Assembly: GCA_017302105.1 (NCBI GenBank)
Contig: JAFLCS010000002.1
Location: 375,001-439,000 of the forward strand
DNA length: 64,000 nt
Source: Caulobacterales bacterium
Lineage (GTDB): Bacteria; Pseudomonadota; Alphaproteobacteria; Caulobacterales; Caulobacteraceae
Reading direction: 5' to 3'
This document shows positions 57,663 to 64,000 of the stretch, in pieces; positions within the stretch are counted from its first letter, which is position 1, and every line of letters begins with the position of its first letter. The notes under the pieces were generated by a model, which searched no databases, was not told the origin of the DNA, and saw only the letters and a list, made by a program, of their open reading frames with translations. The translations under genes were made by a program, and so were the position numbers.

Positions 57663-57976
57663 GGGGAAGTCTCCAGATTTTGCGCCGATGAGCCGGCTGG
57701 GAGACATAGTGCGTTGTCAAAAAGAACTGTCAAGGTCCATTGCGAAAAACAACGGACATAAGTGATCGTTGATAATATATTGCCAACAGCGGAGATAATG
57801 CAAGCGCTCAGGCGATATTCTGGAAGCTCTTGCGGCACAGGTCGTCGGCCATTGCCGGACCCGCCCCACCGTCCAACCCGGGTGAAAGGGCCTTATTGCG
57901 TATGACAGGGAGGTCCGCCGCGTGCAGATGACGGCGGCAAGGGAGGTGGCGGACCCGGTAGGGTCCGCCGGGCATC
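57663..57976. other. Intergenic region between the CC_3452-type gene and ppiB
   Basis: No convincing gene. An AT-richer patch at 57715-57815 (upstream of the exported gene on the minus strand) may hold its promoter. The right part contains the perfect hairpin at 57948-57969. Confidence 0.4.
57948..57969. terminator. Hairpin after ppiB
   Basis: GGCGGACCC-GGTA-GGGTCCGCC, perfect 9-bp stem eight bases after the ppiB stop on the minus strand. No T run, so a terminator by position only. Confidence 0.5.
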
Positions 57977-58444
57977 CTATTCGGCGCGAGCCTTGAGAAT
58001 CTTGCCGGGATTGCGGGGCGGCTCGCCCTTGGGCAGGGCGTCGATCAGTTCCATGCCGTCAGTGACCTGGCCCCAGACGGTGTATTGACGATCCAGGAAG
58101 GTGGCGTCGTCGAAGCAGATGAAGAACTGGCTGTTGGCGCTGTCGGGATTGTTGGTCCGTGCCATCGAACAAACGCCCCGCACGTGCGGTTCGCCCGAGA
58201 ATTCCTGTTTCAGATTCGGCTTCGACGAACCGCTGGTGCCGGTGCCGGTCGGATCACCGCCCTGGGCCATGAAGCCGGGAATGACGCGATGGAAGACGAC
58301 GCCGTCGTAGAAGCCCTCATTGGCCAGTTCGGCAATGCGCTGAACGTGGTTGGGCGCGAGATCCGGGCGCAGGCGGATGGTGACGTCACCCTGCTGGTCG
58401 CCGGTATCGATGGTGAAGGTCAGGGTTTGCGGCAGGTCAGTCAT
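57977..58444 (-). CDS. ppiB: Cyclophilin-type peptidyl-prolyl cis-trans isomerase
   Basis: 155 residues, no signal peptide, cytoplasmic PpiB type. VVFHRVIPGFMAQGGDPTGTGTSGS, VCSMARTNNPDSANSQFFICFDDATFLDRQYTVWGQVTDGMELID hold the active-site Arg, Phe, Met, Gln and the cyclosporin-pocket residues. Catalyses proline isomerisation in folding proteins. Confidence 0.95.
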   Translation of the reverse strand: MTDLPQTLTFTIDTGDQQGDVTIRLRPDLAPNHVQRIAELANEGFYDGVVFHRVIPGFMAQGGDPTGTGTSGSSKPNLKQEFSGEPHVRGVCSMARTNNPDSANSQFFICFDDATFLDRQYTVWGQVTDGMELIDALPKGEPPRNPGKILKARAE

Positions 58445-58498
58445 ATCGGCTCCTTGGATCGGAGCCGCTTCTAACCGGGTCTTGCCGGAAGTGAAACC

Positions 58499-58981
58499 TT
58501 ACAGGCTCGCCAGATGCTCGGCGGTCCGGGATTCCAGTTCCATCACCAGTACCCGCCCGACAGGATGGGTGTCATGCTGGATGTTGTCGCGCACCAACGC
58601 CTTGATGGCGTCGATGTGGGCATCGATCAGGAACAGGGGGGCGTGCATCCGCGCCTGGTCGTCGAGCAGCTTGCAAAGCGAGGCGCAGATACGCGTGATG
58701 ATGGGGAATTCGTAGGTCGCCCCCAGCCCCTTGAGGTCGTGGGCCCGCATATAGAGGTCCTTGAGCGTTTCGGCCGTGGCCCCCTTGGTCCGGATCTCGG
58801 CGCGGGCCGCATCGATCTTGTTGACCTCGTCGTTGAGCCATTCACCGAACTGGCTGGACAAGTCCTTCAGGGCTGCCTCCGCGCGAGCGATCGCCGCGGC
58901 GTCGATGCCAGCAAAACCAGCCCCGCCCACCTTGAGGCGCAGGGTGTTGGGGGGCTGGATGAATTCAGCAGGCTTGCTCAC
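58499..58981 (-). CDS. Single-domain histidine phosphotransferase (Hpt)
   Basis: 160 residues from GTG 58981 with GGAG seven bases upstream. The Hpt helix bundle carries the phosphoryl-accepting H81 in MRAHDLKGLGATYEFPIITRICASLCKLL. Such stand-alone Hpt proteins relay phosphate between hybrid kinases and regulators (in Caulobacter ChpT, ShpA); which relay this serves is not shown. Upstream of it on the same strand is nadK. Confidence 0.85.
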   Translation of the reverse strand: MSKPAEFIQPPNTLRLKVGGAGFAGIDAAAIARAEAALKDLSSQFGEWLNDEVNKIDAARAEIRTKGATAETLKDLYMRAHDLKGLGATYEFPIITRICASLCKLLDDQARMHAPLFLIDAHIDAIKALVRDNIQHDTHPVGRVLVMELESRTAEHLASL

Positions 58982-59035
58982 GGCAATGCTCCAAAAATAA
59001 CCGCCCGAAGTTGGCACGATCGCCTTAAGGAACTC

Positions 59036-59806
59036 CTAGGATGCAAACTGCTCCGCCAGGACCCGCTCTTCGTAGGACCGGTGGGCGTCGAACAGCATGG
59101 TGAGCGCCAGGTCGCGTCGCTCTGACACCCCGACACGGGCGACATTGCGGATCTCGACATCGTCCGCGACAGCCGAAACCGGCCGTTTGTCGGCCTCAAG
59201 GATCTCGAAAGTCACGGAGGCCGTATGCGGCAGAAGCGCGCCTCGCCAGCGCCTCGGGCGGAAGGCGCTGATGGGGGTGAGCGCGAGGATCCCTGACCCG
59301 AGAGGAACCACCGGCCCGTGCGCGGACAGATTATAGGCGGTGGATCCGGCCGGGGTTGCCACGAGTATCCCGTCGCAGATGAGTTCATCCATACGCACAC
59401 GGTCATCAACGGAAATGGACAGCTTGGCGCTCTGACGGGTCTGGCGCAGAAGCGACACTTCGTTGATGGCCAGGCCTGTGCGCACCTCGCCGGCGACAGT
59501 CACCGCGTGCATGGCCAGCGGATGCACAACGGTCGGCGACGCCTGCGCGATGCGCTCAACCAGGCCATCCTCCTGAAAATCGTTCATCAAGAAGCCGACC
59601 GAGCCCATGTTCATGCCGAAGATTGGCTTCTGCACCTCGAGCGCTGCGTGAAGCCTTTCCAGCATGAACCCGTCTCCCCCCAGGGCGACGATAACGTCGG
59701 CGGCCTCGGAGGGAACGCCGCCATAGCGCCGTTCCAGCGCCTGACGAGCGGCGACCGCATCGGGTCGTTCGGTAGCGACAAACGCAAGACGCGGCAGAGC
59801 GGTCAT
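59036..59806 (-). CDS. nadK: NAD kinase
   Basis: 256 residues. Makes NADP from NAD. GGDG motif in [19 protein letters not shown], the [14 protein letters not shown] block, INEVSLLR, and [38 protein letters not shown] are all diagnostic. Short form without N-terminal extension, as in Alphaproteobacteria. Confidence 0.95.
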   Translation of the reverse strand: MTALPRLAFVATERPDAVAARQALERRYGGVPSEAADVIVALGGDGFMLERLHAALEVQKPIFGMNMGSVGFLMNDFQEDGLVERIAQASPTVVHPLAMHAVTVAGEVRTGLAINEVSLLRQTRQSAKLSISVDDRVRMDELICDGILVATPAGSTAYNLSAHGPVVPLGSGILALTPISAFRPRRWRGALLPHTASVTFEILEADKRPVSAVADDVEIRNVARVGVSERRDLALTMLFDAHRSYEERVLAEQFAS

Positions 59807-59845
59807 GCCTCAGGCAAGCCTGCTTGGAGCCGACTTGTCAAACAG

Positions 59846-60964
59846 TCAGGCCTGGTCGGCCTGGGCGATCGCCTGCCGGAAAACGCCTGCGGCTGATTCT
59901 GCGCTTTGATCGAACAGGCGCAGGGCGGCGGCATCGAATTGGCCGCCCTGCGGGAACCCATTTGTGCGGATGCGAATTTCGGCGAGCATCGAAGGAAAGA
60001 CAGCGCGGTCAATGCCAACGGAGGCACAGGCGAGGGCCAACAGATCAGGTTTCACGGCCGCGACGGCCCGACGAATGTCCTGCACGGAGTAACCGCCGAG
60101 GATGGCGAGGGCATTCTCGAACAGGCTGATCCGACCTTCGCGCGCGGCTCGGACCAGATAGCCGGGACGCAACTGGCCGGCGCTATCGAGCTTGGCAATC
60201 AGACGCCGTTCCATCTCGTCGCGCTCGGGGTCGATCTGGACGGCGGGGCTGCTGGCCGGTTGCGATGGCGAAGCGGCATTGCGAACCGCTGCCGCGATCG
60301 CGCTGTCCAGTTCATCGACATCAATCCGGAACCGCTCGCCGATAGCCTGGCGCAGGGCCTGGCCAACCCAGGTGTAGAGCTGTTGAGCGAGGGCTTCGTT
60401 GAGGCGAGGATGGCGGGCGAGGGGAGCCCGCAGCGCCGCGATCTTGCGCGAGGCCTCGACCAGCTTCTGGAATCCGGGCTCGGAGATGTGAGCGGTCTGG
60501 TTGCACGCCAGCGCGGTCAGGACGGCCGGTTCTGAACGGTCCAGGATGGCATCGACCACCGTGGCACCCACGCCCGGACGACGAGCAACCTCGATCTGGT
60601 GCTCGACGGTCGCTGCCAACAGCACACCGATCAGATCCTGGTCTTTCAGAAGGGGGCTACGCGCAATCACGGGCCGAGCGATCTCGATCTCGTCAAGTGC
60701 CAGCACATTGATCAGGGCCGGTGGGGCCCATTCGGCTTCAGACAGGCGTTCAGCCAGGGCGGCCCGTATATCCTTTTCGACCTGACCGACGAGGGTCAGG
60801 AACAGGTCCGACAGCGTTTCCGACTGGCCCTGGCCAGAGGCCTCGACCAGATCGGCAATCCCCATCAGGAGACGCTGGCGGTCATCCTGCGAGCGGCTGT
60901 GCGCCAGCCTCAACAGCACTTCGGCATGGGTGCCGGACTGATGGACAGGATCGACGGCGGCCAA
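59846..60964 (-). CDS. DUF2336 protein
   Basis: 372 residues from TTG 60964, supported by GGAGGAG five bases upstream. All-helical, HEAT-like: LLRLAHSRSQDDRQRLLMGIADLVEASGQGQSETLSDLFLTLVGQVEKDIRAALAERLSEAEWAPPALINVLALDEIEIARPVIARSPLLKDQDL-type. DUF2336 is common in Caulobacterales and Rhizobiales with no fixed role. Divergent from the aldolase gene, with 139 bases between. Confidence 0.87.
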   Translation of the reverse strand: MAAVDPVHQSGTHAEVLLRLAHSRSQDDRQRLLMGIADLVEASGQGQSETLSDLFLTLVGQVEKDIRAALAERLSEAEWAPPALINVLALDEIEIARPVIARSPLLKDQDLIGVLLAATVEHQIEVARRPGVGATVVDAILDRSEPAVLTALACNQTAHISEPGFQKLVEASRKIAALRAPLARHPRLNEALAQQLYTWVGQALRQAIGERFRIDVDELDSAIAAAVRNAASPSQPASSPAVQIDPERDEMERRLIAKLDSAGQLRPGYLVRAAREGRISLFENALAILGGYSVQDIRRAVAAVKPDLLALACASVGIDRAVFPSMLAEIRIRTNGFPQGGQFDAAALRLFDQSAESAAGVFRQAIAQADQA

Positions 60965-61103
60965 GTGGCTCCTCCACCAACGAGACAGGCCCGCAATGTC
61001 AGTGGATCACATGAAGACACCGTTAACGGCTCGGAAACCTTGACGCCGAACCATCGCGGCGCGACCAATGCGGCCTGCAAGTTGTCGGGATTGGGAGGTC
61101 GCC

Positions 61104-61868
61104 ATGGCAGACGGAGCCGTCATCAGTCTCAAGGCCAAGGTTTCTGAAGCCGAATGGAAGGCGCGAGTCGATCTGGCCGCCCTGTATCGGCTGGTCGCCT
61201 TGCACGGGTGGGACGATATGATTTTCACCCACATCTCGGCGCGCGTACCGGGACCCGAGCACCATTTCCTGATCAATCCGTACGGCTGGTACTTCGAGGA
61301 AATGACGGCGTCCTGCCTGGTCAAGGTCGATCTCGACGGAAAGATCGTCCAGGAAACCGACAGCTTCATCAATCCGGCCGGGTTCACTATCCACTCAGCG
61401 GTGCATGGGGCCTGCGAGGACGCGCACTACGTCATCCATCTGCACACTGTGGCCGGGGTGGGCGTGGCGGCTCAGAAGGATGGCCTGCTGCCGATCAGTC
61501 AGAATGCCTGCCTGCTCCAGAACCAGGTCGCCTACCACGGCTACGAGGGTCTGGCGCTGAACCACGATGAGCGTGCGCGGCTGATCGCCGATATGGGCGA
61601 CAAGACGCTGATGCTGCTTCGCAACCACGGCACCCTTTCTGTCGGCAAGACGGCGGCGGAAGCGTGGGTCGGGATCTTTTTCCTTGAGAAGGCGTGCGCT
61701 CAACAGGTCGCTGCGCTGTCGGCGGGGCGCGATGGTGTGCTGGTTGCGCCCGATGCCGCTCAGGCCGAGACGAAGGAACAGGGCAAGGGCGTCGGCTTTG
61801 TGTCCGCCTTGGCCTGGCCAGGGGCGCTGCGTCAGCTGGCGCGCAACCTTCCCGGCTACGACGCGTGA
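61104..61868 (+). CDS. Class II aldolase/adducin family protein
   Basis: 254 residues from ATG 61104 (GGGAGG upstream). Zinc-site motifs: GWDDMIFTHISARVPGPEHHFLINPYG, HYVIHLHTVAGVGVAA (two His) and LLRNHGTLSVGKTAAEAW (third His), typical of class II aldolases and decarboxylating relatives such as AraD. The specific substrate is not clear. Its stop overlaps the GTG start of the next gene (GTGA). Confidence 0.9.
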   Translation: MADGAVISLKAKVSEAEWKARVDLAALYRLVALHGWDDMIFTHISARVPGPEHHFLINPYGWYFEEMTASCLVKVDLDGKIVQETDSFINPAGFTIHSAVHGACEDAHYVIHLHTVAGVGVAAQKDGLLPISQNACLLQNQVAYHGYEGLALNHDERARLIADMGDKTLMLLRNHGTLSVGKTAAEAWVGIFFLEKACAQQVAALSAGRDGVLVAPDAAQAETKEQGKGVGFVSALAWPGALRQLARNLPGYDA

Positions 61869-62635
61869 AAGCGCTCGCCGTCGCCGGCTTGGCGGCGGCG
61901 TGGCCGGGTATGGCGCTGGCCGGTGCCTGGCCCCTGGATCGGGGTGACACCCAGGTCATCATCAAGGCCGAGCGGATGCGTGCATCGGAAGGCTTTGATA
62001 TCGACAGCACGCGTCGACCGCTCCTGAGCGAGCGCGAAGATGAGTCGCTGTCGGTTTTCGTCGAGCATGGGCTGACGGATCGCTGGACCCTGCAGGTGCG
62101 TTCCGAATATCAGCGCGGGCAGGATGCCTTCGTCGACTACGAAGGCGACGGACCAGTCGAAATCGGCCTGCGCTATCAGCTCCTGCGGGCAGCGGGCACG
62201 AGTGTCAGCCTCTACGGCGGCTACGTTCGGGCCGGCGAGGGCAGAAACGCCGGCTACGCGGCCCCCGGGGCCGGAGACCACGACTGGGAGGTCAGGGTTC
62301 TGGCCGGCCATGGCGGTCGTTACGCCTGGCTCGGCGGCCGCGACGCCTTTGCTGAAGTCCAGCTCGCCCACCGCTTCCGCGACGGCCTGCCCGACGAGGA
62401 CCGGCTAGATCTGATGTTCGGCCTGCACGTCGATGCCGACTGGATGGTTCTCAATCAGATCTATGCGGGGCGTACGACCGAAGGGCCGACCGTCAACTGG
62501 AGTCACGTCGAGTCCTCCGTCGTGCGGCGCTGGGGCGACTGGAGTTTTCAGGCCGGTTGGCGTCAGGCGATTTCGGGTCGCGGCGAGGTCACCGCCCAGC
62601 AGGGTCCGGTTCTGGCGATCTGGCGACGGTTTTAG
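61865..62635 (+). CDS. Exported outer-membrane-barrel-like protein
   Basis: 256 residues from GTG 61865, coupled to the aldolase. Signal peptide to about 19 (ALA/GA). The rest alternates hydrophobic and polar residues with aromatic strand ends (VFVEHGLTDRWTLQVRSEYQ, VEIGLRYQLLRAAGTSVSLYGGYVRAG, SFQAGWRQAISGRG) and ends in a Trp-Arg-Arg-Phe beta-signal. Probably a small porin-like barrel; no known family. Confidence 0.72.
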   Translation: MKALAVAGLAAAWPGMALAGAWPLDRGDTQVIIKAERMRASEGFDIDSTRRPLLSEREDESLSVFVEHGLTDRWTLQVRSEYQRGQDAFVDYEGDGPVEIGLRYQLLRAAGTSVSLYGGYVRAGEGRNAGYAAPGAGDHDWEVRVLAGHGGRYAWLGGRDAFAEVQLAHRFRDGLPDEDRLDLMFGLHVDADWMVLNQIYAGRTTEGPTVNWSHVESSVVRRWGDWSFQAGWRQAISGRGEVTAQQGPVLAIWRRF

Positions 62636-62704
62636 TCCGCTGAACCGTTTGAAGGCGTGCTCGCCGCAGTTATACCCGCCCCCAATGCCTTCCCGGAGTT
62701 GTTC

Positions 62705-63841
62705 GTGAAATCTGCCAAGCGTCACTTCTTCCTGCTCGCAGCTGTGGCGCTGGTCGTCCTGATGGTGGTGGCGGTTTTCGTCCGCGCTCTTCTGAGCGGC
62801 GGGGACGACAAGGGTGGCGGGGCGCCGGGCGGGCCTGGTGGCGGGCGAGCCCAGACCGTTCAGGTGGTCGCCGTCGCCGAGCGGGATTTCGTGAATCAAA
62901 TTCAGGCCCTGGGGGTCGCACGCGGACGCCGTAGCGTCGACATCACCTCCTCGACGACCGAGTTGATTACCCGGGTGCTGTTCCGCGACGGCGAGGTCGT
63001 GCGCGCAGGCGCGCCGCTGGTTGAGCTTCAGGCCCGGGAAGAGGACGCCGGCATCGTCACGGCGAGGGCGAACCTGGCTCAGGCCCAGCGAGACTATGAC
63101 CGCTGGCGGGATCTGGCTGAGCGCGGCGTCGCGCCGCGCGTTCAGGCGGAACAGGCCGAGGCGGCACTGGCGACGGCCCAGGCGGGACTGGAAGCGGCCC
63201 AGGCCCGGCGCGGTGATCGGGTTATCCGGGCTCCTTTCACCGGTGTCATGGGCCTGTCGACGGTGACGCCCGGTACGCTGGTAAATCCTGGATCGACCAT
63301 CGCAACGCTGGACGATACGTCCGTGATCCGCGTCGATTTCCCCGTGCCAGAAAGATATCTGTCGCTGGTCCGGGCCGGGACGCCGATCATCGCGACCGCG
63401 GATGCGCTGCCGGGCGAGACCTTTCAGGGGGCCATCGCCCTGGTTGATACCCGCGTCGACCAAGCGACGCGGGCGGTGACCGCACGAGCGGAGTTCACCA
63501 ACGTCGGCGGGCGGCTGCGGCCGGGGATGTCGATTCGGGTTCGGGTCCAGGAAGGCCGCCGCCAGGCCGTCGCGGCCCCGGAGGCCGCCGTCCAGTTTGA
63601 GGGCGACCAGGCCTTTGTCTATCGCGCCGTCCGCGCCGGAGAGGAGACCCAGGCCCAGCGCGTCGTGGTCGAAACGGGGGCCGTCGAGGGGGGCTTCATC
63701 GAGATTCGCAGCGGTGTTTCGGCCGGCGATCAGATCGTCGCCGGCGGACTGAACCGCCTTCAGCCGGGCGCTCCGGTCCGCCTCGAGGGGCAAGGACGGG
63801 GGCAGGGGGGATCGGGCCGCCGCCAGGGCGCGCGCCCATGA
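62705..63841 (+). CDS. RND efflux periplasmic adaptor (membrane fusion protein)
   Basis: 378 residues from GTG 62705 with GGAG six bases upstream; a GTG at 62657 is possible. One N-terminal membrane anchor (about 9-31) instead of a cleaved signal, then a barrel-sandwich domain split by a coiled coil (REEDAGIVTARANLAQAQRDYDRWRDLAERGVAPRVQAEQAEAALATAQAGLEAAQARRGD) and VIRAPFTGVMGLSTVTPGTLVNPGSTIATL. Links the RND pump to an outer-membrane channel. Coupled to the pump gene by ATGA. Confidence 0.92.
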   Translation: MKSAKRHFFLLAAVALVVLMVVAVFVRALLSGGDDKGGGAPGGPGGGRAQTVQVVAVAERDFVNQIQALGVARGRRSVDITSSTTELITRVLFRDGEVVRAGAPLVELQAREEDAGIVTARANLAQAQRDYDRWRDLAERGVAPRVQAEQAEAALATAQAGLEAAQARRGDRVIRAPFTGVMGLSTVTPGTLVNPGSTIATLDDTSVIRVDFPVPERYLSLVRAGTPIIATADALPGETFQGAIALVDTRVDQATRAVTARAEFTNVGGRLRPGMSIRVRVQEGRRQAVAAPEAAVQFEGDQAFVYRAVRAGEETQAQRVVVETGAVEGGFIEIRSGVSAGDQIVAGGLNRLQPGAPVRLEGQGRGQGGSGRRQGARP

Positions 63842-64000
63842 TGCTGTCGGACATCTCGGTCCGCCGCCCGGTCCTGGCGGCGGTTGCGGCCATTGTGCTG
63901 GTGGTACTGGGGGCTGCGGCCTTCTTCCTGTTGCCGGTACGCGAACTTCCCGACATCGATCCGCCGGTGGTGTCGATTTCCACCAGCTATCCAGGGGCCT
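63838..64000 (+). CDS. RND efflux transporter permease, partial (right edge)
   Basis: Starts at ATG 63838 overlapping the adaptor stop (or ATG 63841) and runs off the window. MLSDISVRRPVLAAVAAIVLVVLGAAAFFLLPVRELPDIDPPVVSISTSYPGA is the first membrane helix and start of the pore domain of AcrB/MexF-type HAE1 pumps. About 54 codons seen. Confidence 0.93.
   Translation, partial: MMLSDISVRRPVLAAVAAIVLVVLGAAAFFLLPVRELPDIDPPVVSISTSYPGA

Noticed and set aside
57762-57905. GTG-started ORF of about 47 codons upstream of the CC_3452-type gene
   Set aside because: No ribosome site and no recognisable motif; likely chance reading through AT-rich promoter DNA.
62405-63793. 462-codon frame antisense to the RND adaptor
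   Set aside because: Shadow of a GC-rich gene; the adaptor has clear domains and coupling to the pump gene.

Overview
The window reads as a chromosomal segment of a high-G+C alphaproteobacterium of the Caulobacterales, most likely Brevundimonas or a close relative. The evidence is a flagellar regulatory set typical of that order (flbT, flaF, a five-gene flagellin array, a FlaEY-like protein, and flgI-cheL-flbY divergent from fliX), split metH genes, two large TonB-dependent receptors next to exported S9 peptidases, and LexA boxes of the alphaproteobacterial GTTC-N7-GTTC type. No phage, insertion sequence or CRISPR array was seen.

Layout. 1-12.6 kb: an exported-protein gene running off the left edge, two TonB-dependent receptors, a TPR plus aspartyl/asparaginyl beta-hydroxylase-like protein and two tandem paralogous S9 peptidases, which looks like a peptide or polymer scavenging locus. 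12.7-18.3 kb: tRNA(CAU), a SIMPL-domain protein, SppA and a dipeptidyl-peptidase IV. 18.4-25.9 kb: a 2-hydroxyacid dehydrogenase, then a methionine operon of sahR-like regulator, metF, metH N-part, an inserted alpha/beta hydrolase, a 32-codon bridging ORF and metH C-part, preceded by a perfect 20-bp palindrome. 25.9-28 kb: DUF488/DUF2945 pair and a divergent MerR regulator / glutaredoxin-MauE fusion sharing a classic mercury-type MerR operator. 28-31.8 kb: a roughly 790-bp gene-free gap, then serS-surE-pcm. 31.9-40.8 kb: the flagellin region. 40.9-48.5 kb: envelope proteins, ssb, a pseudouridine synthase, DUF938 and uvrA, with SOS boxes at ssb and uvrA. 48.6-55.9 kb: lipoproteins, an EAL protein, an ABC-F ATPase, flbY-cheL-flgI, fliX and dksA. 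56-64 kb: gltX, ppiB, an Hpt protein, nadK, DUF2336, a class II aldolase, an outer-membrane-type protein and the start of an RND efflux operon.

How it works together. Four flagellin genes each carry a sigma-54 -24/-12 promoter whose predicted start lies directly in front of a conserved 64-nt leader. That leader can form three small hairpins that all present an AAAAY loop; the third loop holds the A and U of the start codon. flbT and flaF, which act post-transcriptionally on flagellin mRNA in Caulobacter, lie immediately upstream. FlbD-type (ftr-like) palindromes sit upstream of at least one flagellin promoter, and fliX, the FlbD partner, is in the same window. These leaders, the palindrome at the methionine operon, the MerR operator and a low-G+C insertion inside serS are the most interesting signals here.
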